DNA from: Aquimarina mytili
GTDB lineage: Bacteria; Bacteroidota; Bacteroidia; Flavobacteriales; Flavobacteriaceae
Length of the DNA: 64,000 nt
Assembly: GCF_016735115.1 (NCBI RefSeq)
Contig: NZ_JAERQJ010000006.1
Location: 278,023 to 342,022, forward strand
Direction of reading: 5' to 3'
Positions 56,913 through 64,000 of the stretch are shown piece by piece; the first letter of the stretch is position 1; each line of letters begins with the position of its first letter. Position numbers and translations under genes: made by a program. The notes below the pieces were generated by a model. That model was not told the DNA's origin. It did not search any database and saw only the letters and a list, made by a program, of their open reading frames with translations.

Positions 56913-59687
56913 TTAAGAATTTGAAGTAGTAAGTTCTTTAATAGATAATCTAATTTCTTCAATTATTTTCGGATACGCTTGATCTAATTTGCTAAATAAA
57001 TCAGAAACTTCGTTTAATTTGTTTTCTTTTGAAAGATGTTCAATCTTTCCTAGTGTAACAGATTCCTCTTGTATTCCTAAAGTTTTGAAACTTGATTTAA
57101 GCTTATGAGAATATTCCTTTATTGGTACAGCGTCCTGTTTTTCAATAGCATGTTTTAGTTTATTATAGTCGTCAGGAGTTTCTTCAATAAACATTTGAAG
57201 TACTCCCAAAATCGTAGTGGTATCGTTATCAAAAGTTTTTTTTAGGAAAGAGAGGTTGCAGATTTTTTTAGTCTCAGGTGAAGCAGATTCTTTTGGGATA
57301 TCTGGTTGTATAGGATTTGAAATTATGCTTGGGGTTGTCCTTGGGTTTAGACTGTAAAGTATTTCTTCTAAGGCATCTTCACTAAGTGGTTTTGTGAGAT
57401 AAAAATTCATTCCAGACTCGATTGCTTTCTTTTTTGAGTCAGGAAACACATCTGCCGAACATGCTACTATTGGGGTCTGACTAACTCTTGCATTTTTTGA
57501 TTGTCTAATTTGTTCTGCCGCTTCAGGACCGTCCATAACAGGCATGTGCATATCCATAAGGACCAAGTCATAAGGATGATCTTCAATTTTTTCTAATGCT
57601 ATTTTTCCATTCTCTGCAATATCGGCATCTATATTCCAGTTAGAAAGTAATTGTGCCATAAAAAATTGATTCATTTTGTTGTCCTCAACAACGAGAACTT
57701 TCATGCCCGCCAACCTATTTATATCTTCACTTGTAGATGATGTAACATCTATATCAGAAGATTTAAAGTTGCTTTTGTTATACGTTATAGAGAAGTCAAA
57801 AGTAGATCCAATACCCGATTCGCTATGCGCGTTAAGCCGACCTCCTTGTAATTCTATAAGTTGTTTTGAAATTGACAACCCAAGTCCGGTGCCTTCTATT
57901 TTATTTTTCCCGGGTTTATGGACTTGATAGAAGCTCTCGAAAATGTTCTTAAGCTTATTTTTTGGGATTCCCACTCCGGTATCTTTTACAGAAAAATTTA
58001 TTGTAATAGAGGTGTCATCTACCTTTTCCGTTTTTACATGAATTGCCACTTCCCCTGTATGAGTAAATTTTATTGCATTTCCTAAAAGGTTGATCAAGAT
58101 TTGATTGAGTCTTAATTGGTCTCCAATAATGAATTTTGGAACCGAAGATTCGATATGCATCTGGTATTCTAATCCTTTTTCATCGGCTTTTATTTTAAAA
58201 CCTCTTGATATATTAGCAATAAGTTCCCTGATGTTAAAATCAGTATTGTGTAAGGTCAACTTTCCAGCTTCAATTTTAGAAAAATCGAGAATATCATTAA
58301 TTAAGACCAAAAGATTCTCCGCAGAAAATTGGATCCCGTCCAGATTTTTTTTGTCTATTTCCGGATTGCTAAAATCACTCTTTTGAAGAATACTTGTTAA
58401 TCCTAGAATTACATTTAGAGGAGTTCTTATCTCATGACTCATGTTGGATAAAAAAACCGATTTTGCTTTGGCAGATTTTTCTGCCAAGACTTTTGCTTCT
58501 CTGATTTCGTTGTCAATTATTCTTTTATTCGTGATATCTCTAAAAAATGCATTGAAAAGAAAATCATCTTTGGCTTCGATAGCTATAATGGTAAGTTCAA
58601 CATACACTGTTGATCCATTTTTTCTTTTTACAGAAGTTTCTACTCGTTTATTGATTAGCTCATCATCTCCGGTTTTTATGTAGTTGCTAAAACTTCTTTT
58701 TAGTTCTTGTCTGAGTTTATAAGGAACAAGAGGAAATAGGCTTTTACCGATAGTTTCTTCTCTTGGTACTTCTAAAATGTTTTCAGCTTGTTTGTTCCAA
58801 TTAAGTACGGTGCCTTCACTGTTTACAAGAATTACGCCATCCATTGCAGTTTCCAGAATCGTAGTTTTCAGATGTTCGCTATGTTTTAGCTCTTCTTCAA
58901 CCTCCTTCTTCTCAATAATTTCTTCGGTAAGACGTTCGTTAATTTCTTCTAAACTGTATAGCTGTTTTTGCAGCATCTTTAGCATTTGCTGCTTGCTCGG
59001 GAAATTAATAAGATCCTTTGCTAAAATTTCTTCGGGAATAACATTGAGTGTAGCTGTAAATGAATCAAGCAAATGATAGGATTGAAAATGTTGTTTATAA
59101 ATCAGTAAATAAATATTAGTGATTGCATTTATACCTAAAACGTTTTTCATTTTGAAGAAAATCTGATTAGAAAAATCTAATAAGTTTTTCCTCTCTTTTA
59201 TTAAATCTATAGACTGAAAGTCATAGGGAGTGCTTAAGTGTTTTTCAATCTTTATAATTTTTGAGTCATTATAATTGCCAACTAATTCTGATGATTTTTT
59301 AAGTACTTGCAAAAGAAAAACCTTGCAAAGAGATAGTTCTTGTTTCTTTAGAGGCTCAAATATCAACTTAAAATTTACATTCTTAAATAAGTTACTATAG
59401 TTTAAAAAAACTAAATCTTGTATAGATTTTTTATTGTGACGATTAGTCGTATTCTTTTCTGTAATGAATTCTTCAAGCAGTAAATATAATTCTGGTAAAG
59501 CTTCTATTTTTTTACTTGAGGAATACTCATTAAAAGCGTCGATTTTTGTTTTTAAAGCGGTATTGTTTTCGGGTGCGTCAATTTTTTTCCATAAAAAATC
59601 GACGAGATTGGTAATTTCCTGTTCCTCTTGATTTTTTGGAAAATCGGCTTTTTGTAGGGATAGTATTCTTTTTAGCCAATTGATCAT
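56913..59687 (-). CDS. Soluble hybrid sensor histidine kinase with PAS, receiver and Hpt domains
   Basis: 924 residues with no transmembrane segment. Residues 1-240 are an uncharacterised helical region, 240-275 a coiled coil, 275-395 a PAS domain (DGVILVNSEGTVLNWNKQAENIL), then HisKA with His418 in SNMSHEIRTPLNV, HATPase with LGNAIKFT (N box), DTGVGI and GTGLGLSI, a receiver with phospho-acceptor Asp712 in LVLMDMHMP and Lys766, and an Hpt with His861 in YSHKLKSS. A complete multi-step phosphorelay in one chain, but no output response regulator is adjacent. The His-rich membrane protein gene is 7 bases upstream, so the two are one operon. Confidence 0.95.
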   Translation of the reverse strand: MINWLKRILSLQKADFPKNQEEQEITNLVDFLWKKIDAPENNTALKTKIDAFNEYSSSKKIEALPELYLLLEEFITEKNTTNRHNKKSIQDLVFLNYSNLFKNVNFKLIFEPLKKQELSLCKVFLLQVLKKSSELVGNYNDSKIIKIEKHLSTPYDFQSIDLIKERKNLLDFSNQIFFKMKNVLGINAITNIYLLIYKQHFQSYHLLDSFTATLNVIPEEILAKDLINFPSKQQMLKMLQKQLYSLEEINERLTEEIIEKKEVEEELKHSEHLKTTILETAMDGVILVNSEGTVLNWNKQAENILEVPREETIGKSLFPLVPYKLRQELKRSFSNYIKTGDDELINKRVETSVKRKNGSTVYVELTIIAIEAKDDFLFNAFFRDITNKRIIDNEIREAKVLAEKSAKAKSVFLSNMSHEIRTPLNVILGLTSILQKSDFSNPEIDKKNLDGIQFSAENLLVLINDILDFSKIEAGKLTLHNTDFNIRELIANISRGFKIKADEKGLEYQMHIESSVPKFIIGDQLRLNQILINLLGNAIKFTHTGEVAIHVKTEKVDDTSITINFSVKDTGVGIPKNKLKNIFESFYQVHKPGKNKIEGTGLGLSISKQLIELQGGRLNAHSESGIGSTFDFSITYNKSNFKSSDIDVTSSTSEDINRLAGMKVLVVEDNKMNQFFMAQLLSNWNIDADIAENGKIALEKIEDHPYDLVLMDMHMPVMDGPEAAEQIRQSKNARVSQTPIVACSADVFPDSKKKAIESGMNFYLTKPLSEDALEEILYSLNPRTTPSIISNPIQPDIPKESASPETKKICNLSFLKKTFDNDTTTILGVLQMFIEETPDDYNKLKHAIEKQDAVPIKEYSHKLKSSFKTLGIQEESVTLGKIEHLSKENKLNEVSDLFSKLDQAYPKIIEEIRLSIKELTTSNS

Positions 59688-59694
59688 TTATGGA

Positions 59695-60099
59695 TTATAT
59701 TTTGCTAGCTTTATATATTTTGTAAAACCCTAATGCAGATAGCCCCCATGTTAGTATTAAGGCAATAAACCAAATATAGTTACCTAAAGTATCTCCAAAA
59801 ATATTCTTAAAAATGTTGTAGTTAAAAATATGGGCAATTTGCATATGAAGATGCCCTAATGCCATAACTACAAAACCCCATGCCAATAACGTCATTCCTG
59901 ATCCGAATTTACCTCCTTTTAATCTTGTAGCGGTAAGAAAACTGAAAACAAGTGCTATGGCTAGAAAAGGCATTTCTAATAAGCCAAAGATTTGTTCGAC
60001 TCCTAATAAGCCCTCAGAATGTGTGTTATGTTCTTGAGCATATAACCCATTACTTAATAAAAGTAATCCAGATGTAAGTAAGAAGTAGTTTTTTTTCAT
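59695..60099 (-). CDS. Small His-containing membrane protein, possible kinase partner
   Basis: 134 residues: signal peptide (about 1-21, YAQ), then three hydrophobic helices at about 40-57, 67-92 and 107-125. His83, His85 and His90 lie in the second helix (MALGHLHMQIAHIF), a pattern compatible with metal or heme ligation. I do not recognise the family. Its stop is 7 bases before the start of the soluble hybrid kinase, which has no membrane part of its own. A role as its membrane input is an inference from gene order. Confidence 0.7.
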   Translation of the reverse strand: MKKNYFLLTSGLLLLSNGLYAQEHNTHSEGLLGVEQIFGLLEMPFLAIALVFSFLTATRLKGGKFGSGMTLLAWGFVVMALGHLHMQIAHIFNYNIFKNIFGDTLGNYIWFIALILTWGLSALGFYKIYKASKI

Positions 60100-60210
60100 A
60101 TCTGTCTAGTTTAGTTAAAAATAGGTAAAAAATACGGTTTTCTCTCATTTTTAACAGATAAAAAACCAATTTTACCGATTAAGTGCTTTTTTGTAAAGAG
60201 ATGCAAACAA

Positions 60211-60238
60211 AAAAAACCGCTCATTTGAGCGGTTTTTT
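60211..60238 (-). terminator. Intrinsic terminator of the thrS-infC-rpmI-rplT operon
   Basis: ACCGCTCA pairs with TGAGCGGT around a two-base loop and lies between an A-run and a T-run, so it is bidirectional. On the minus strand it follows rplT. Confidence 0.9.
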
Positions 60239-60273
60239 ATATATAAGTGAGATAGTATTTATGATTTAAAAGA

Positions 60274-60618
60274 TTACTTTACTTTTTCTACAATCGCTTT
60301 AAAAGCTTCTGGATTGTTCATTGCTAAATCGGCAAGAACCTTACGGTTAAGTTCGATGTTATTAGCTTTTACTTTACCCATAAATTGAGAATAAGACATA
60401 CCATGTAAACGGGCACCTGCATTAATACGTGTGATCCATAAAGCACGGAAAGTTCTCTTTTTATTTCTACGGTCTCTATACGAATATTGCATCGCTTTAT
60501 CAACCGCATTTTTTGCTACTGTCCAAACGTTTTTACGACGTCCAAAGTAACCTTTTGCTTGCTTAAGAACTTTTTTTCTTCTAGCTCTTTTTGCAACAGA
60601 ATTTACTGATCTTGGCAT
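60274..60618 (-). CDS. rplT: 50S ribosomal protein L20
   Basis: 114 residues, standard. [32 protein letters not shown] is the basic N-terminal extension that inserts into 23S rRNA, followed by the globular part. Essential for early 50S assembly; in E. coli L20 also represses its own operon. It ends the thrS-infC-rpmI-rplT operon, with 95 bases between it and rpmI; I did not recognise a repressor-binding fold in that gap. Confidence 0.98.
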   Translation of the reverse strand: MPRSVNSVAKRARRKKVLKQAKGYFGRRKNVWTVAKNAVDKAMQYSYRDRRNKKRTFRALWITRINAGARLHGMSYSQFMGKVKANNIELNRKVLADLAMNNPEAFKAIVEKVK

Positions 60619-60713
60619 AATTTTAAATTTTTTGGTAGAAGGCGGTCGATAATCAACACTTTAAAAGCCTAACTCCCCGGTTTATAATAATTCTAACCTG
60701 ATTAAAAAGATTA

Positions 60714-60911
60714 TTACTTTAAACGTAATTGCTCTTTAATACTGTTTTCATCGCTTTTGTGCACCAATGTTGCGTGCGTTAAAGCAAGCTTACGCTTCTT
60801 AGATTTTTTTGTCAAGATATGACTCTTAAAAGCGTGCTTTCTTTTTAATTTACCAGTACCGGTAAGCTTAAAACGCTTTTTTGCACTGGATTTTGTTTTC
60901 ATTTTAGGCAT
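60714..60911 (-). CDS. rpmI: 50S ribosomal protein L35
   Basis: 65 residues, standard. [37 protein letters not shown] is the family pattern. Third gene of the translation operon, 61 bases after infC. No sign of truncation. Confidence 0.98.
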   Translation of the reverse strand: MPKMKTKSSAKKRFKLTGTGKLKRKHAFKSHILTKKSKKRKLALTHATLVHKSDENSIKEQLRLK

Positions 60912-60972
60912 TTGATCCTTGTTTTAATAATCTCACTTATTATCTTAATAATTCCAAATAGAATTATATTCT

Positions 60973-61524
60973 TTATTTTTTAGGAGCAATAAACATAATC
61001 ATACGTTTACCTTCTAATTTAGGCATCTGTTCTACTTTACCATACTCTTCCAGCTCTTGAGCTAATCTTAGAAGTAATATCTGACCCTGGTCTTTGTAAA
61101 TGATAGAACGACCTTTGAAAAAAACATAAGCTTTAAGTTTAGCGCCTTCGCTAAGAAACTTGATAGCATGTTTTTTCTTAAATTCATAATCATGCTCATC
61201 GGTATTAGGTCCGAATCTAATTTCTTTGATAACAACTTTTGTAGCTTTTGATTTTAAAGCTTTGTCTCTTTTCTTTTGTTCGTAAAGGAATTTTTTATAA
61301 TCCATTATTTTACAAACAGGAGGTACTGCTTTAGGTGAAATCTCTACAAGATCAAGTTCTTGTTCTTCTGCCAGTTGAAGTGCTTTTTTGGTTGGGTATA
61401 CACCAACTTCAACATTGTCACCTACTAGACGCACTTCATCAACACGAATTTTGTGGTTAATTCTGTGAGCATCTTCTTTAATTACTCTTAGTGGTTTTTG
61501 AGACCTTCTTCTTCTTATTGCTAT
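60973..61524 (-). CDS. infC: Translation initiation factor IF-3, with a probable ATA start
   Basis: 183 residues if read from ATA at 61524-61522. The N-terminus then reads [54 protein letters not shown], the usual IF-3 N-terminal region of Bacteroidota (M-A-I-R-R-R-...). A TAA stop lies two codons upstream in the same frame, and no ATG, GTG or TTG occurs before the GTG/ATG-like positions inside the domain (around 61434). IF-3 blocks 30S-50S association and checks the start codon. In E. coli infC starts with AUU, which lets IF-3 repress its own translation; an ATA start here would serve the same purpose. The C-terminal domain ends [10 protein letters not shown]. Confidence 0.92.
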   Translation of the reverse strand: MAIRRRRSQKPLRVIKEDAHRINHKIRVDEVRLVGDNVEVGVYPTKKALQLAEEQELDLVEISPKAVPPVCKIMDYKKFLYEQKKRDKALKSKATKVVIKEIRFGPNTDEHDYEFKKKHAIKFLSEGAKLKAYVFFKGRSIIYKDQGQILLLRLAQELEEYGKVEQMPKLEGKRMIMFIAPKK

Positions 61525-61561
61525 GGCTTAAAAATTTAAATTAAACTTAGTTTATTATATA

Positions 61562-63508
61562 TTATCCGTTAAACGGTTTTAGTGTTCTGTTAATTTCTTC
61601 TGTAATTATTTCGGAAAACTTTTCAATAGATATCGCTCCTAAATCCTCTCCTCCATGTTTACGAACAGATATTGTATTATTTTTTTCTTCTTGTTCTCCA
61701 ACGATTACAATATAAGGAAACTTATTCATTTCAGCTTCTCTTATCTTTTTACCTATCGTTTCATTTCTATGATCCGCAAGGGCGCGAATTTCGTCATTTT
61801 CTAACAAATTTAAAACTTTTTCAGCGTATTTTTCATATTTCTCGCTGATAGAGAGTATAATAGCTTGTTCTGGCATTAGCCATAACGGGAAATTACCTCC
61901 AGTGTGTTCTAGTAGTATAGCAATAAATCGTTCCATGCTTCCAAAAGGAGCTCTATGGATCATTACGGGTCTGTGTAACTCGTTATCACTTCCTTTATAT
62001 GTTAAATCAAAACGTTCTGGTAGATTGTAATCAACTTGTATTGTTCCTAATTGCCAGCTTCTGCCTAATGCATCTTTAACCATGAAATCCAGTTTAGGTC
62101 CATAAAAAGCAGCTTCTCCACTTTCAATAACGTAATCTAATCCTTTATCCTTGGCAGCACTAATAATAGCATTCTCTGCTTTTTCCCAGTTGGCGACATC
62201 TCCAATATATTTGTCGGGGTTTTCTAGATCTCTTACAGATACCTGAGCTGTAAAATTTTCAAAACCTAAAGACCCAAATACATAAAGTACTAAGTCAATT
62301 ACTTTCTTGAATTCTTCATCCAACTGATCAGGAGTACAAAAAATATGTGCATCATCTTGAGTAAAGCCTCGTACTCTGGTTAGTCCATGTAACTCACCAC
62401 TCTGCTCATATCTATATACAGTACCAAATTCTGCATACCGTTTTGGTAGATCTCTATAAGACCATGGGGCACTATTGTAGATTTCACAGTGATGAGGGCA
62501 ATTCATAGGTTTTAAAAGAAATTCCTCTCCATCGGCAGGTGTATTGATAGGTTGAAAACTATCTTCACCGTATTTTGCATAATGTCCCGAGGTTACATAT
62601 AGCTCTTTTTGACCAATATGAGGTGTCATTACCATTTCATATCCAGCTTTTTTCTGAGCCTTCTTTAAAAACTGTTCTAAACGATCTCTCAAAGCAGCTC
62701 CTTTTGGTAACCAAAGCGGTAACCCTTGACCTACTTTCTGTGAAAATGTAAAAAGCTCAAGCTCTTTTCCTAATTTTCTGTGATCACGTTTCTTGGCTTC
62801 TTCCAGTAATTCAAGATATTCTTTTAACTCTTTTTGTTTCGGAAATGATGTTCCGTAAACACGAGTAAGCTGTTTGTTGTTTTCGTCACCGCGCCAATAT
62901 GCTCCGGCAACGCTCATAATCTTTACAGCTTTTATAATGCCAGTATTCGGGATGTGACCACCGCGACATAAATCAGTAAAGGTGTCATGGTCACAAAATG
63001 TTATCGTTCCATCTTCAAGATTTTCTATAAGTTCAACCTTATATTCATTTCCTTCTCCTTTATATTTTTCTAATGCCTCGGCCTTAGATACCGATCTCAT
63101 TTTAAAATCATGTTTACCTCTGGCGATTTCCAACATTTTATCCTCAATCGCCTTAAAATCTTTTTCAGAAATAGTTCTGTCTCCTAAATCAACATCGTAA
63201 TAAAACCCATTATCAATAGCAGGGCCAATAGATAATTTAACACCTGGATAAAGTTGTTCTAATGCTTGGGCCAAAACATGAGATGTAGAATGCCTAAAGG
63301 CTGTTTTTCCTTCTTCATCTCTCCATGTGTATAAAATTAGATTACCGTCTTGGGTTAACTCGGTAGAGGTTTCTATAGTGGTTCCATTAAATTGTGCAGA
63401 AATAACATTTCTGGCAAATCCTTCACTAATATCTTTTGCAACATCCATAGCTGTAATGCTACTGCTGTACTCTCTAACCGAACCATCCGGTAATGTAATT
63501 TTGATCAT
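61562..63508 (-). CDS. thrS: Threonyl-tRNA synthetase
   Basis: 648 residues from the ATG at 63508 ([14 protein letters not shown]). Domains: TGS (1-60), the second N-terminal editing-type SAD (to about 230), class II catalytic core with [33 protein letters not shown] and [13 protein letters not shown], and the C-terminal anticodon-binding domain. Charges tRNA-Thr and edits Ser. First gene of the operon; infC starts 37 bases after its stop. Confidence 0.98.
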   Translation of the reverse strand: MIKITLPDGSVREYSSSITAMDVAKDISEGFARNVISAQFNGTTIETSTELTQDGNLILYTWRDEEGKTAFRHSTSHVLAQALEQLYPGVKLSIGPAIDNGFYYDVDLGDRTISEKDFKAIEDKMLEIARGKHDFKMRSVSKAEALEKYKGEGNEYKVELIENLEDGTITFCDHDTFTDLCRGGHIPNTGIIKAVKIMSVAGAYWRGDENNKQLTRVYGTSFPKQKELKEYLELLEEAKKRDHRKLGKELELFTFSQKVGQGLPLWLPKGAALRDRLEQFLKKAQKKAGYEMVMTPHIGQKELYVTSGHYAKYGEDSFQPINTPADGEEFLLKPMNCPHHCEIYNSAPWSYRDLPKRYAEFGTVYRYEQSGELHGLTRVRGFTQDDAHIFCTPDQLDEEFKKVIDLVLYVFGSLGFENFTAQVSVRDLENPDKYIGDVANWEKAENAIISAAKDKGLDYVIESGEAAFYGPKLDFMVKDALGRSWQLGTIQVDYNLPERFDLTYKGSDNELHRPVMIHRAPFGSMERFIAILLEHTGGNFPLWLMPEQAIILSISEKYEKYAEKVLNLLENDEIRALADHRNETIGKKIREAEMNKFPYIVIVGEQEEKNNTISVRKHGGEDLGAISIEKFSEIITEEINRTLKPFNG

Positions 63509-63528
63509 CTTTATTTTAATTAAAGCTG

Positions 63529-63559
63529 CAAAGATAATACGATAATAAAACCCATACAA
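63529..63559 (-). promoter_or_regulatory. Promoter of the thrS-infC-rpmI-rplT operon
   Basis: On the minus strand TTG (63559-63557), a 20-base spacer and TATCTTTG (63536-63529) match TTG-N17-23-TAnnTTTG exactly. The ATG of thrS is about 20 bases further on. Confidence 0.75.
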
Positions 63560-63811
63560 TAATATAGTATATATTTAATTGATTAAATTATTGTATTTCA
63601 GTTTTGCTGTTATTTTGGAGGATTCAAGATCCTTTGGGGATCTTGACCACGCTTTCCATTATATCTTTTTTAATTCAAATAAGTAGGTTTGTAGAGTGTA
63701 TGGTGAGTTTTAAAAAAGGATGCCATTACAATCGTTATCCCGTTTTTCTAATTTTAAGTCATGGTGTATCAGTTAGTTGTAAAAAGGTTTAAAAAAAGAT
63801 TGTAAAAGGTG
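63560..63811. other. Gene-free region upstream of thrS, with a hairpin
   Basis: A 9-bp stem (TCAAGATCC at 63624-63632 with GGATCTTGA at 63638-63646) lies over 60 bases upstream of the thrS promoter. An open frame at 63604-63792 is short, rich in Phe and Ser and has no family look; I do not call it. Nothing else recognised. Confidence 0.5.
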
Positions 63812-63841
63812 TTGTTGGTTTATAAAAAGGTGTTATGTTTG
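63812..63841 (+). promoter_or_regulatory. Stable-RNA-type promoter P1
   Basis: TTG (63812-63814), 19-base spacer, TATGTTTG (63834-63841), then GCACCCGC. A second TTG is at 63815-63817. The early transcript contains a perfect 9-bp hairpin: CGCAAAAAG (63846-63854) with CTTTTTGCG (63861-63869). Confidence 0.75.
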
Positions 63842-63936
63842 CACCCGCAAAAAGGGGGTTCTTTTTGCGAGTTCATTGAGGATTTTGGGGCTTTATTTTT
63901 TCTGGGAAACTTTTTTTCAAATTATTTCAAAAAAGT

Positions 63937-63967
63937 TTTGGTGGTTAAAAAAGGGGTTGTATATTTG
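63937..63967 (+). promoter_or_regulatory. Stable-RNA-type promoter P2
   Basis: TTTG (63937-63940), 19-base spacer, TATATTTG (63960-63967), then GCACCCGC, the same initial bases as P1. Its transcript starts with a smaller hairpin (CGCTT/AAGCG) and ends in AGTTCAT, as P1 does. Tandem strong promoters at this point suggest that an rRNA or tRNA operon lies directly to the right of the window. Confidence 0.8.
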
Positions 63968-64000
63968 CACCCGCTTTGAGAGATAAGCGAAGTTCATAGG

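Noticed and set aside
63604..63792. 62-residue frame upstream of thrS
   Set aside because: Short, hydrophobic/Ser-rich, no recognisable start signal or conserved look; the area is better explained by promoters and hairpins.

Overview
The window is an AT-rich chromosomal segment from a member of the Bacteroidota, almost certainly a marine Flavobacteriaceae of the Aquimarina type. The phylum is supported by two type IX secretion cargo proteins (a type B/CHU_C end at 6131-8959 and a type A end on the amylase at 34590-38036), by promoters of the form TTG-N19/20-TAnnTTTG, and by several families typical of flavobacteria (DUF5606, DUF349, DUF368 pairs, OstA-like, NdpA-like). The genus is a guess. 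No prophage, insertion sequence, CRISPR array, tRNA or defence island is visible; gene density is high and most genes are housekeeping.

Layout. 1-181 is the 5' end of an unknown membrane protein. 323-4038: orphan molybdopterin oxidoreductase, a CHMI-like tautomerase and a probable adenine deaminase. 4075-10727: uvrB, a T9SS surface protein and an ABC exporter. 10875-16204: two uncharacterised proteins (one with a hidden kinase-like signature), a TauE exporter, a nucleoid-associated protein and heme A synthase. 16324-24167: cca, tsaC and a lipopolysaccharide-type glycan cluster of five glycosyltransferases and one WaaP/InaA-like kinase. 24239-34518: dapD, ruvX, def, DUF5606, pyrG, yidC, a YwqK/MORN protein, mnmA, a nitronate monooxygenase-like protein and mazG, many separated by clear intrinsic terminators. 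34590-38036: large modular alpha-amylase. 38311-50412: methyltransferase, DUF349 protein, aroE with two DUF368 proteins, TPR protein, class III aminotransferase, OstA-like protein, PD40 protein. 50500-59687: purA-fur, relA/spoT, M48 protease, SpoU methylase and a hybrid histidine kinase with a small membrane protein directly upstream. 60274-63508: the classical thrS-infC-rpmI-rplT translation operon. The last 190 bases carry two tandem promoters of the type that drives stable RNA, so an rRNA (or tRNA) operon probably begins just past the window.

Most notable points: infC has no ATG/GTG/TTG at its conserved N-terminus and appears to start at ATA; a roughly 90-base palindromic repeat occurs twice, each time directly after a stop codon; a heptamer repeat encodes the C-terminus of cca; a perfect 23-bp hairpin follows mnmA; a conserved protein of unknown function carries a complete set of protein-kinase-like catalytic residues; and a soluble hybrid kinase is paired with a His-rich three-helix membrane protein. 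No clearly new multi-gene system was found; the kinase-like protein and the kinase/membrane-protein pair are the best candidates for undescribed biology.
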